From assembly GCF_029893105.1 (NCBI RefSeq), contig NZ_JARXWG010000034.1, positions 1 to 35,510 of the forward strand: a stretch of DNA of 35,510 bases, given 5' to 3'. Below, piece by piece: positions 17,305 to 25,616 of this stretch. The translations under genes and the position numbers were made by a program. This DNA is from Parabacteroides sp. PF5-9 (lineage in GTDB: Bacteria; Bacteroidota; Bacteroidia; Bacteroidales; Tannerellaceae). Under the pieces are notes generated by a model. It ran no database searches and was not told the origin of the DNA. It saw only the letters and a list, made by a program, of their open reading frames with translations. Positions within the stretch are counted from its first letter, which is position 1, and the number at the start of each line of letters is the position of its first letter.

Positions 17305-17329
17305 GTAACCTGTGAAATACTTCTGCGTC
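17305..17329 (+). promoter_or_regulatory. Candidate ECF-type promoter for the 17374 gene
   Basis: GTAACC at 17305-17310 and CGTC at 17326-17329 are separated by 15 bp, mirroring the minus-strand element. The shared part extends to TGTAACCTG, which forms a perfect 9-bp inverted repeat (17254-17262 and 17304-17312). The start codon follows 44 bp after CGTC. Confidence 0.65.
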
Positions 17330-17373
17330 AAAAGAGCAAATGAATAATTATTAACACTTAAAAAATAGAACGT

Positions 17374-17784
17374 ATGATGGATTTTATTTTAGTTCCACTG
17401 GTTGTTGGAATCGTATGTGCCGGAATTTATGGCCTGTTTGAATTGTTTGCACGCCGGAAAGAACGTATGGCAATCATTGAAAAGATCGGAGACAAATTGG
17501 ATGCTTCGGCTTTTGAAGGAAAATTAGGTTTGCCTAATTATATCTCCAAATTGAACTTCAGCGGTTTGAAGATCGGATGTCTGATGGCCGGTATCGGTTT
17601 AGGTTTGTTGGTCGGATTTATTATTAATATGTCGTTGACCCCTACGCTGAATAGCTATGATGATCATTGGCTTCGTAATGAAATGGTAGGGGTAGCCTAT
17701 GGCGCTTCTGTCCTGTTATTTGGAGGACTCGGTTTATTGCTTGCTTTTATTGTGGAATTAAATATGGCAAAGAAGAATAAGTAA
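17374..17784 (+). CDS. Small two-to-three-TM membrane protein (DUF6249-like)
   Basis: A 136-residue protein with a membrane segment at about 4-24, a basic linker (ARRKERMAIIEKIGDKLD) and two more membrane segments at about 67-88 and 105-128, ending in Lys. It resembles the small DUF6249-type proteins found beside ECF sigma genes in Bacteroides. It is divergent from the sigma/partner operon and carries the same promoter motif, so it is a likely member of that sigma factor's regulon. Its biochemical role is unknown. Confidence 0.72.
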   Translation: MMDFILVPLVVGIVCAGIYGLFELFARRKERMAIIEKIGDKLDASAFEGKLGLPNYISKLNFSGLKIGCLMAGIGLGLLVGFIINMSLTPTLNSYDDHWLRNEMVGVAYGASVLLFGGLGLLLAFIVELNMAKKNK

Positions 17785-17797
17785 GACTTGTTCAAAA

Positions 17798-17825
17798 GGG
17801 AGAGAAGGTGAAGATCTCCTCTCCC
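17798..17825 (+). terminator. Hairpin after the small membrane protein gene
   Basis: GGGAGAG (17798-17804) pairs with CTCTCCC (17819-17825) around a 14-nt loop, between converging genes. A T-run is lacking, so strength is uncertain. Confidence 0.45.
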
Positions 17826-17835
17826 CTAACCCCTC

Positions 17836-18252
17836 TTACTCTTCCTCTACCCCATTCACCATCTTATTGAAATCACGTAAACGCATAAAATTGGCTTTCC
17901 CCATCATACTCTTTAAGCGTGGGGATGGTAAAAAGGTGACGGTTTTTATACGTACTTTTTTCGGCTTTAACGCCTCAGTCTCTGTGACCACCTCGCTGGT
18001 GATCGAGGCTTCAAACAGTCCGAGTTCACCCATCCGGATCCGGTTGCCGGAGAGCAACTCCAGTTCGAATTCGTTGATCAATGCTTCGATCACTCCTTTG
18101 ACATCACTGCCTGATACAGAACATTTCTCAGAGATCCGTTTACACAAATCATTGGTGTCGATGGTTGTACCTGCGGTTTTGGCAGCAAAAAATCCTGTTT
18201 TCTCTTTTCCCGGTATGCGACATACCATTTTGCGCGGTTTGTAAATAATCAT
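17836..18252 (-). CDS. HU/IHF-like DNA-binding protein (HU-HIG / Bvu_2165 type)
   Basis: A 138-residue protein of the variant HU class found in Bacteroidetes. Residues about 30-80 follow the HU helical part (DTNDLCKRISEKCSVSGSDVKGVIEALINEFELELLSGNRIRMGELGLFEASI), including the GNRIRMGELGLF turn typical of the family. The rest is a basic strand-forming tail with KPKKVRIKTVTFLPSPRLK. It should bind DNA as a dimer, but the target is unknown. Its start lies about 85 bp from repeat copy B. It is the only obvious nucleoid-type protein in the window. Confidence 0.85.
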   Translation of the reverse strand: MIIYKPRKMVCRIPGKEKTGFFAAKTAGTTIDTNDLCKRISEKCSVSGSDVKGVIEALINEFELELLSGNRIRMGELGLFEASITSEVVTETEALKPKKVRIKTVTFLPSPRLKSMMGKANFMRLRDFNKMVNGVEEE

Positions 18253-18334
18253 AGTTTGTCTTGTTTTAAATTGATTAATCGGTTTTCGGGGATAAATATA
18301 ATCGTTTTTTTGAAAGTACCATACTCTTTTTCAG

Positions 18335-18452
18335 AGGCACCTACCTCTGTTTTTTGTTAGAGGTACGTCTAAAATAATTTAGAGGTACGTGTAAATCCGT
18401 TTAGAGGTACGTCTAAACAAATTTAGAGGTACGTCTAACAGAAAAGTGTTCG
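18335..18452 (+). repeat. Dispersed 5 x 22-bp palindromic repeat element, copy B
   Basis: Units start at 18335, 18357, 18379, 18401 and 18423. The first is a degenerate version of the inverted CACCTACCTC unit; the other four are TTAGAGGTACGTCTAA or GTG variants with 6-bp linkers. The right flank CAGAAAAGTGTTCG is shared with copies A and C. It lies between the start of the HU-like gene and the end of the next lipoprotein gene, both on the minus strand. Confidence 0.85.
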
Positions 18453-18504
18453 AAACAATGTTTGAAAGAGCGGGTGAAGGATTGGAAAAATGGAGGAGTG
18501 AGTT

Positions 18505-19155
18505 CTAAGGACCGATAACAAAAGTAATATCATATGTTTCCCCGGCAAGTAGTGAAACGGTTCCGGGAGGATAGATCAGATCCTTGATTAAGGCTGTTTT
18601 TGACTCCAGTTCAATGGCAGTTATCCGGTGTTCATCCGTCAGTGTTACCGGTTTGACAATAGCTTGTCTCCCATATATGACATAATCGAGATCGGATAAA
18701 CCATGAAGAATGTATTGGGGACTATCCATTTCGGATTTAGATGAAAGATTGGATGAAAGGCATACTATCATAATGCGGATTTCCAATAAAACATTAGATC
18801 GTTTCAATTTTCCCAATTTTATCTTTTCTCCGTGAAGTACATTTCGGATAGTCCCTTCATGAATATCTTTTTCGGGAGTCCCTTCCGCATCAGGGGTAAA
18901 CAGTATGCTAAAGTCATGCGTTTCCCCATCTAAATCGTTCCATGTAAAAGGAGTATTTGGGTAGAGTGTTGTGCCATCCCAGCGAAAAGTACCTGTTTGA
19001 TCCTTACTTGTTAAAGCAAGTTCACCGGATCCGAATTCGCTTAAGTCAATCTCTACTTCGATAGGGTCGGATAATAACTTATCGGTATCGTCTTTACAAC
19101 TGCAAACTGCCAAAAGAAGAGTAATAGAGATGAATAGATAACTGATTCTTTTCAT
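18505..19155 (-). CDS. Putative lipoprotein of unknown function
   Basis: A 216-residue lipoprotein: the signal MKRISYLFISITLLLAVCSC ends in a lipobox with the lipidated Cys at 20, followed by KDDTDK. The mature part is predicted to be mostly beta strands, with a 'YPNTPFTWNDLDGETHDFSILFTPDAEG' section that recalls fimbrillin-type (Mfa/FimA-like) proteins, but I cannot assign it. It has its own candidate -7 box and no partner gene close by. Confidence 0.75.
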   Translation of the reverse strand: MKRISYLFISITLLLAVCSCKDDTDKLLSDPIEVEIDLSEFGSGELALTSKDQTGTFRWDGTTLYPNTPFTWNDLDGETHDFSILFTPDAEGTPEKDIHEGTIRNVLHGEKIKLGKLKRSNVLLEIRIMIVCLSSNLSSKSEMDSPQYILHGLSDLDYVIYGRQAIVKPVTLTDEHRITAIELESKTALIKDLIYPPGTVSLLAGETYDITFVIGP

Positions 19156-19199
19156 GATTGTATCCTTTTATTTTAGTATTTACTCTCAATTACAATAAA

Positions 19200-19207
19200 C
19201 AAAAGTA
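19200..19207 (-). promoter_or_regulatory. Candidate -7 box for the 18505-19155 lipoprotein
   Basis: TACTTTTG on the minus strand is a full TAnnTTTG match, 45 bp upstream of the start codon. No -33 TTTG is seen at the standard spacing. Confidence 0.4.
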
Positions 19208-19259
19208 GGAAAAAGATGATGCAGTTGTTTCTAAAGAGCACCGGATTGGAGTATGAAGT

Positions 19260-19290
19260 AACCCGTAGTCTTCAACGAACACTACGGGTT
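19260..19290. terminator. Hairpin downstream of the PhoH-type gene
   Basis: AACCCGTAGT (19260-19269) and ACTACGGGTT (19281-19290) form a perfect 10-bp stem with an 11-nt loop, 44 bp after the PhoH stop on the minus strand. No strong T-run follows in that direction. Confidence 0.6.
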
Positions 19291-19333
19291 TAAAAAATAG
19301 CTGTCAGTTTATCTCTGTTGCTGTCATAGCAGC

Positions 19334-20671
19334 TTACAGCAGATTCGATGCCAATTCCGACAATTCGCTTCGTTCTCCTTTGATCAGGTTGACATGGGCA
19401 AAGAGTTCCTGTCCTTTCATTTTGTCGATCATATAGGCCAGTCCATTGCTTTGTGCATCCAGGTAAGGTGAGTCGATCTGCTGGATGTCACCGGTAAAGA
19501 TCATTTTGGTTCCTTCTCCGGCACGGGTGATAATCGTCTTGATCTCGTGTGGGGTGAGGTTCTGTGCTTCGTCGATAATACAGAAAGTTTCCGACAGGCT
19601 TCGTCCACGGATAAAAGCAAGCGCTTCGATAACCAGTTTGTTCTCTTTCTGCATCTCATCGATCCGTTTCACCTCATTGCTTCCCGGTGTATACTGCGCC
19701 TTGATCACGTTGAGGTTATCAAAGAGCGGTTGCATATAAGGCGCCACTTTCTGTTTCTCATCGCCCGGCAGGAAGCCGATATCTTTATTGGCCAATGAAA
19801 CGATCGGACGCGCCAGTAAGATTTGTTTATACATTTCGGCTTGTTTCATGGCAGAGGCTAAAGCGAGAAGGGTTTTCCCTGTCCCTGCTTTTCCGGTGAT
19901 TCCAACGAGTTTTACATCCGGATCATTCAATATTTCGAAAGCAAAACTTTGTTCGGCATTCCGTGGCTGGATGCCATAATTATTTCCTTTTTCAACTTTT
20001 TTGATCTTGTCGGTAAACGGATTGTACCGGGCCAATACCGAATTGCGAACGCTCTTAAGAATAAAACATTCGTTCGGGTCAAGTTTGGTTTTTATCTCCA
20101 GGAGGTCGGCATCAACTCCATCGTGGGAAGCGTATATTTTATCAATCAGATCCGGATCGATATTCTCATACGTCTCTTGCGCCCGTTCAAAGATGTCTAC
20201 ATTGATGACCTTATCAGTAATATAATCTTCCACTTCTATACCCAACGCACGGGCTTTCATCCGGAGGTTGATATCTTTGGTGACTAAAATGGTTTTCGTC
20301 TTACTCTTTTTGTTTTTCTCTTTATCCGCAATCCACAATGTGCAGGATAAAATCCGGTTGTCTGCTGTTTTCTCAGGAAAAGAGAGTGTGACTTGTTCCT
20401 GGTATTTGTCGCCGGTTACAATATACAACGTACCTTTTCCCGGGCCTAATGAGGCGCCTTTCAGAAAGAGATCGTTGCTGGTCAATAAATCCAGTTCGCG
20501 CACAAACTCACGGGCATTATAGTTAATCTGGTCACTTCCTCTTTTAAACTTATCCAATTCTTCCAATACAACAATCGGAAGATAGATATCATTTTCTTGA
20601 AAGTTATCAATACATTTATAATCGTGTAAGATCACGTTTGTGTCTAATACGAAATTTTTCTTCGTTCCCAT
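19334..20671 (-). CDS. PIN-PhoH family ATPase (YlaK-like)
   Basis: A 445-residue cytoplasmic protein with an N-terminal PIN ribonuclease domain (about 5-150; acidic residues in FVLDTNV and VVLEELDKF) fused to a C-terminal PhoH ATPase domain. The ATPase part has Walker A GKAGTGKT at 260-267 and Walker B CIIDEAQN at 364-371. Related PIN-PhoH proteins unwind and cut RNA. Length is normal for the family. It stands alone, with a hairpin behind it and an outer-membrane gene ahead. Confidence 0.92.
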   Translation of the reverse strand: MGTKKNFVLDTNVILHDYKCIDNFQENDIYLPIVVLEELDKFKRGSDQINYNAREFVRELDLLTSNDLFLKGASLGPGKGTLYIVTGDKYQEQVTLSFPEKTADNRILSCTLWIADKEKNKKSKTKTILVTKDINLRMKARALGIEVEDYITDKVINVDIFERAQETYENIDPDLIDKIYASHDGVDADLLEIKTKLDPNECFILKSVRNSVLARYNPFTDKIKKVEKGNNYGIQPRNAEQSFAFEILNDPDVKLVGITGKAGTGKTLLALASAMKQAEMYKQILLARPIVSLANKDIGFLPGDEKQKVAPYMQPLFDNLNVIKAQYTPGSNEVKRIDEMQKENKLVIEALAFIRGRSLSETFCIIDEAQNLTPHEIKTIITRAGEGTKMIFTGDIQQIDSPYLDAQSNGLAYMIDKMKGQELFAHVNLIKGERSELSELASNLL

Positions 20672-20698
20672 CGTCTTTCGTTTTAATGATTATCGTGT

Positions 20699-20706
20699 GA
20701 AAGATA
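20699..20706 (-). promoter_or_regulatory. Weak candidate -7 box for the PIN-PhoH gene
   Basis: TATCTTTC on the minus strand matches TAnnTTTG in seven of eight positions, 28 bp before the start codon. Confidence 0.3.
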
Positions 20707-20868
20707 GAAACAATTCCCGTAACTTGTGAATGACGCTCCTTAAAATATTTCTTAGAAGCCATATAATTCAGTATTTGGAATAGATATATTCTTGTCAATA
20801 AGGGAAGTCAGAAGTTGAAAGTGATGATCATTAGAATGACTGAATCACATGAATCACCCAAAAACAAT

Positions 20869-23226
20869 CTATTGCCCGAATCGTGAGGTATCTACTTTGT
20901 CATGTCTCTTTTCTTTATAACCGCCGAATTTATAGACGAATGAGAGTTTGACATAACTGAGGTCATTCAGTTTATTCAACTGACTCCATTGGTTCTCTAT
21001 GTTGACTTTCGCCGTGGGATAACCTGAACGGAAAATGTCATTGGCATTTAAAGTCAACGAAGCCCGTTCTTCGAGGAATGTCCATTTAAGTCCGGCAGAG
21101 ACGGTGTACAAGCTTCCAAGGTCGTATACTCCTTGTGTGGCTCCGGAAGTGACATATTGACCGTCAATTGTTAGTTTTAGATTGGGTCGGTTGGACAGGT
21201 TAAATGTGTTGTTCATAAAAAATGCACCCACCGTTCCTTTTTGGTTAAATGTCATATTGTGGAAATGATCGCTTTTTTCCTGCATGCGGAAGACATTGGC
21301 TGTAATACGGCTATCCCAGAACGATCCGACACGGAATGGAATAATTGCGGCAAAACCGGTCTTCATACTATAATCGATATTTTCATAGCGGAATACGTTT
21401 TTCAGTTCATTCTCGCTTTGATAAGGGAGTTGAACGAAATAGTCGGGTTCATACTCACAAAACAGTAAGAAGGTATATTTCTGTTTGAATATGTAAACTA
21501 ATTGTCCTTCGTAAGAGCGCGAAGGTTTTAATTCGGGATTACCTACGACTTCCGAATATGAGTTTAACGGAACAGACTGTGGGCTTAAGCTCCAGTAACC
21601 GGGATATGTTTTATCGCTGCTGAGATTGAATTGGAGGATGTGCAGTGGTGAAAACATATAGTTTAAAGAGGCGGTAGGGAAGAAAGCCCATTCATCCCAT
21701 AATGTCCGTTTTTCGTCCGGGGAGGTATATTCGGATTTGAAATACTCGGTTTTTAACCCGATTGTTGCGGAGAAGTGTGATCCGAAACGATGGGATACTT
21801 CTGCAAAGACATTCCCGCTATATTCTTTCTGGGTATTATCTTCTGTCAATTCGGGGGCTGGGATATATCCGTTTCCTTTATTATATGCGTATTCAATATA
21901 ATTATCTGAAGAGGTATATCCTCCATTGAGACCATAATTTAAAGATAATCCGCTTTTAAATGTATATGTATGGTTCATAAAAGCAGTCCATCTGGCAATG
22001 TCTTGTTTACTGGTGGTCTGCATATCGATTTGATCTCCAGTATTGCTTTTGTCCAGGAAGTGCCTGTCGTCGGGTGAGTGATATCCGGTATAGTCGATTC
22101 CGGCCATAAGCCCTTTATGACTGTTGTATTGAAGCCGGGCGTTGTGTAAGGCGGATGTCTCTGATCCTTTGGAGAGACTCTCATTCGTTGTGGCAGGATT
22201 GTTTTCGGGTGTGAAAATAGTTTGAGCACCACGTTTGTAATCTGTTTTATCTGCATTGATATAATAGGATCCTGATAATTTGTCTTCGTTTGCAAAAGTA
22301 TAATCCATTCCGACCCGCATTGTTCCTCTTCTTGCGTCGGACGACATGCGTCCATCCTGATGGATTTCGGTCACTTTATTATTCAGCGTATGACGGGCTT
22401 GTATTTCTTCACCGCCAAATCCTCTCCATTTTCCTCCGTCGGCGAGAAAATCGATATTCAGGCGGGGTGATGAATAGAGTAAGTTGAGGTGGGCGTCTCC
22501 CGCGGCATAATGTTTTTGTGTATAATCTACTCCAGCTTCTCCCTGGATGGAGGGTGTATCTGTCGGGTTGTCTTCGAGGATAATATTAATTAAAGCGCCT
22601 TTTACATTGTAGCGAGCGGGGGCATTGTACATTACTTCTGCTTTTTTTACCCGGTCGGCAGGCATACTTTTAAGTAATTGAATGAGTTGGTCGAGCGACA
22701 TACCTGTCAACTGGCCGTTTATAATGATATGCAGGTTGCCGGTGCCTACTAACTGGATGGATTCTTCGCGCGGCATAACTCCGGGAAGTTCTTTTATGAC
22801 TTCAAATGCGTTGGTGACGGTTTTGTTTTTGATGAGTTGGGGTACATCGTAACTGAGTTTGCCGTTTTCTACACGCACCTGCGGACGTTCTCCTTTGACT
22901 GTGATTTCATCCAACAGATAGTCTTTGGAAGCGAGTTGAACCACTCCAATCTCCGCAGAAGCTACATCAAGTTGCTTTGTTTCATACAATATATGTTGAA
23001 ATAGGAGACGATACGCCTGGTCTGTAGTCTGGGAGAATTGAAATTGTCCAAGCGTATCGCTCACTATTGCGTCTATAAAAAGTGAATCGGTTGTTTGTAA
23101 TATGATGGCAACACCATCAATGGGCTGTTGCTGACTGTCGGTTACAACACCACGAATAGATTGTGCATAGGATGATATGGTGTTACCTAAAAGAAGGATG
23201 CATAAGATGTAGTAGAATCTGTTCAT
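20869..23226 (-). CDS. TonB-dependent-receptor-like outer-membrane barrel (OMP_b-brl_3 type)
   Basis: A 785-residue outer-membrane protein. The ATG at 23226 begins a signal peptide ending SSYAQS. Residues about 24-105 form a CarboxypepD_reg-like domain (IRGVVTDSQQQPIDGVAI). A plug-like section with EVIKELPGVMPREES and MSLDQLIQLLKSMPADRVKKAEVMYNAPARYN follows at about 130-215. The rest is a barrel of alternating strands ending in a short basic tail. No SusD partner is adjacent, so it belongs to the stand-alone barrel class rather than a polysaccharide-uptake pair. It is divergent from the two-component pair at 23405 and may be its target. Confidence 0.87.
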   Translation of the reverse strand: MNRFYYILCILLLGNTISSYAQSIRGVVTDSQQQPIDGVAIILQTTDSLFIDAIVSDTLGQFQFSQTTDQAYRLLFQHILYETKQLDVASAEIGVVQLASKDYLLDEITVKGERPQVRVENGKLSYDVPQLIKNKTVTNAFEVIKELPGVMPREESIQLVGTGNLHIIINGQLTGMSLDQLIQLLKSMPADRVKKAEVMYNAPARYNVKGALINIILEDNPTDTPSIQGEAGVDYTQKHYAAGDAHLNLLYSSPRLNIDFLADGGKWRGFGGEEIQARHTLNNKVTEIHQDGRMSSDARRGTMRVGMDYTFANEDKLSGSYYINADKTDYKRGAQTIFTPENNPATTNESLSKGSETSALHNARLQYNSHKGLMAGIDYTGYHSPDDRHFLDKSNTGDQIDMQTTSKQDIARWTAFMNHTYTFKSGLSLNYGLNGGYTSSDNYIEYAYNKGNGYIPAPELTEDNTQKEYSGNVFAEVSHRFGSHFSATIGLKTEYFKSEYTSPDEKRTLWDEWAFFPTASLNYMFSPLHILQFNLSSDKTYPGYWSLSPQSVPLNSYSEVVGNPELKPSRSYEGQLVYIFKQKYTFLLFCEYEPDYFVQLPYQSENELKNVFRYENIDYSMKTGFAAIIPFRVGSFWDSRITANVFRMQEKSDHFHNMTFNQKGTVGAFFMNNTFNLSNRPNLKLTIDGQYVTSGATQGVYDLGSLYTVSAGLKWTFLEERASLTLNANDIFRSGYPTAKVNIENQWSQLNKLNDLSYVKLSFVYKFGGYKEKRHDKVDTSRFGQ

Positions 23227-23327
23227 TGTACTTTTTTTGAAGTTTCTCTCAGCAAAGGAAAACGATTTGAAAAACAAACTGTGTTATCACTCCCTTATGA
23301 AGTGTTATTTAGTCTTATCATCCGGTG

Positions 23328-23376
23328 TATTTTTGCAGGAGTTGTTAGGTTCGCTTTCGAAGCCGTTGTATTTTTG
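23328..23376 (+). promoter_or_regulatory. Two tandem -7 boxes before the histidine kinase gene
   Basis: TATTTTTG occurs at 23328-23335 and again at 23369-23376, 41 bp apart, each in a GTATTTTTGC context. Both match TAnnTTTG. The second lies 29 bp before the ATG at 23405. -33 elements are not clear. Confidence 0.45.
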
Positions 23377-23404
23377 CTGAGAAACATACAGATATACGCA
23401 ACAG

Positions 23405-24931
23405 ATGAATGGTCGTCTTCATTTCAAAATCATCGGATTGTTAATCATCGTGGCTTTAGGAGCGATTGTCGCTTTTCAGGGGTATTGGCTGAAAGGGTTG
23501 TACGACACGCTTTCCAATCAGATGAATAACAATATAGAGGAGGCGATGAAAACAGCCGACTATAAAGAGTTGTTGTACCGGATGCAGGAGATAAAAGAAG
23601 AGAGTGAGAACAATGAATACTCGGGATCTGTCTCCTTAGAGTTATTAGATAATGAGGATGGCGATGAAGAGAGTTTGGAACATATAGAAGCCGATCAAAT
23701 CAGTTTGAGAGGAATCGATCTGAGAAACGAAGCGGATTCGGCTCTGACAAAGATCTATTCTGTAATCAACGGATTGGAGCATGTCCTTTTGCAGGGGTTG
23801 CATAATCAGATAGATTCAATTAAACGTGTTCGGGTGAATGTGTATGATAGTTTATTGGTCGAAGAACTGAAGATGAAACATATTGATGCCCCTTTTCAAC
23901 TTTATCTGGCATACCAGGCAGCAAAAAATCACACGGTTTTTGAAGTCATACGGAAATATCATCCATCGATGGATAACGACTCTACAGCGGCTGTCCTGGA
24001 TTGGGAGAATACCCGTTATTATGACTATCCGATAACCTTTTATCCCAGAAAAGGCGAAGCGGTGAATACTGAAGGGAATGATATGATTTATCGCCCATTT
24101 TCTTATCGACTTTATATTAAATCGCCGGCGAGAGTGGTATTTGGTCAGATGAGCGGTATTTTAATCTCTTCGGGATTGTTATTACTGATTGTGGCCTTTG
24201 CCTTTAGTTATCTTTTACGCATATTATTGAGACAAAAAACGTTGGAAGAGTTGAAGACCGATTTCACAAATAATATGACGCATGAGTTGAAAACACCTAT
24301 TTCTGTCGGATACGCTGCTGTGGATGCGTTACTCGATTATGGAGAACCGGTAAACGAGAAACAACGTAAATATCTGACGATTATCCGGGAACAACTGCTT
24401 CGGTTAACGGGCTTGGTGGAACAAATTCTAACATTAGCTGTGGAAAACAGGGCTACATTTCGTCTGCACCGGGAAACTGTAGCTCTCAAGCAACTGGTCA
24501 ATAAATTGGTCGAACAACATCAATTGAAAGGTAGTAAAGCGATAAACTTCGAGGTTCAAATACCCGATTCTTTAACACTTTGTGCCGACAGAACCCATCT
24601 ATACAATATGCTCGATAATCTGATCGACAACGCGCTAAAATACACCAAAACAGCGGATGCTTCTATAAAAATAACAGCGGTCGAAAATGGAGATGATATG
24701 CTTATTTCCGTAACGGATAACGGTCCGGGAATAAGTCTTGTACATCAAAACAGGATATTTGATAAGTTTTACAGAATACCAAGTGGTAATTTACATAATG
24801 TGAAAGGGCACGGATTGGGACTGTATTATGTGAAAGACATGATGAGTAAACATGAAGGTTCGGTCTCTTTGAAAAGTACAGTCGGGGAGGGGTCGACCTT
24901 TACCCTTCATTTTAAAGCGACAAAGAAATAG
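23405..24931 (+). CDS. Sensor histidine kinase (RprX-like)
   Basis: A 508-residue membrane kinase. TM1 is at about 10-29 and TM2 at about 249-271, with a periplasmic sensing part of about 220 residues rich in acidic and helical stretches. The HisKA motif MTHELKTPIS carries the phosphorylated H293. The HATPase part has NMLDNLIDNALKYT, DNGPGI and GHGLGLYYV. It ends 1 bp before the response-regulator gene. The pair has the arrangement of RprX/RprY of Bacteroides. The signal is unknown. Confidence 0.92.
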   Translation: MNGRLHFKIIGLLIIVALGAIVAFQGYWLKGLYDTLSNQMNNNIEEAMKTADYKELLYRMQEIKEESENNEYSGSVSLELLDNEDGDEESLEHIEADQISLRGIDLRNEADSALTKIYSVINGLEHVLLQGLHNQIDSIKRVRVNVYDSLLVEELKMKHIDAPFQLYLAYQAAKNHTVFEVIRKYHPSMDNDSTAAVLDWENTRYYDYPITFYPRKGEAVNTEGNDMIYRPFSYRLYIKSPARVVFGQMSGILISSGLLLLIVAFAFSYLLRILLRQKTLEELKTDFTNNMTHELKTPISVGYAAVDALLDYGEPVNEKQRKYLTIIREQLLRLTGLVEQILTLAVENRATFRLHRETVALKQLVNKLVEQHQLKGSKAINFEVQIPDSLTLCADRTHLYNMLDNLIDNALKYTKTADASIKITAVENGDDMLISVTDNGPGISLVHQNRIFDKFYRIPSGNLHNVKGHGLGLYYVKDMMSKHEGSVSLKSTVGEGSTFTLHFKATKK

Positions 24932-24932
24932 G

Positions 24933-25616
24933 ATGGAAAAGATAAAAGTCTTACTGGTGGAAGATGAACTTACTTTGGCAATGATTATCAAAGATACATT
25001 GGATGGGAAAGAGTTTGAGATTCATCTGGCAGGAAACGGAAAAGAAGGAATTGAGCGGTATCAGGAGATTCGACCGGATATAATCGTGACCGATGTGATG
25101 ATGCCCGATATGGATGGGTATACGATGGTGAAAGAAATTCGTCGAAAAGATAAACAGATCCCTGTGTTGTTTTTATCAGCGCGCTCAACAGCGAATGATG
25201 TGGTCGAAGGGTTTGAATCGGGAGGGAACGATTATTTGAAAAAACCTTTTGGAATGGCAGAACTGGTCATCCGGATAAAAGCTTTACTTCATAAAATATC
25301 GGTTCACAAGATCGAACAAACACGGTTTGAGTTGGGGCAATATCTTTTCGATTCGGTTACTCAGACCTTGCTCTTTCAAGGAGAAAAGCAACTGTTGAGT
25401 AACCGCGAATCGGAAATATTGAAACAGCTGTGTCAGTACCGGAATCAGGTGATGCCGATGAAAGATGTTTTATTGGAATTGTGGGGAGATGATTCGTTTT
25501 TCAATGCCCGTAGTTTTCATGTGTTTATCACGAAACTCCGACAAAAATTGTCGCGCGACACGACGATTAAGATTATTAATATCAGGGGTGTTGGTTATAA
25601 GTTGATTATTGATTGA
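24933..25616 (+). CDS. OmpR-family response regulator (RprY-like)
   Basis: A 227-residue regulator. The receiver domain has E10/D11, the phospho-acceptor D54 in IVTDVMMPDMDGY and the conserved Lys in LKKPF. The C-terminal winged helix (about 130-227) contains NRESEILKQLCQYRNQVM and FNARSFHVFITKLRQKL. It follows the kinase gene by 1 bp, so the two are co-transcribed. Likely targets include the divergent outer-membrane barrel gene, by position only. Confidence 0.94.
   Translation: MEKIKVLLVEDELTLAMIIKDTLDGKEFEIHLAGNGKEGIERYQEIRPDIIVTDVMMPDMDGYTMVKEIRRKDKQIPVLFLSARSTANDVVEGFESGGNDYLKKPFGMAELVIRIKALLHKISVHKIEQTRFELGQYLFDSVTQTLLFQGEKQLLSNRESEILKQLCQYRNQVMPMKDVLLELWGDDSFFNARSFHVFITKLRQKLSRDTTIKIINIRGVGYKLIID

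Noticed and set aside
20616-20798. 60-residue minus-strand frame overlapping the start of the PIN-PhoH gene
   Set aside because: It overlaps conserved PIN-domain codons in another frame and has no recognisable motif.
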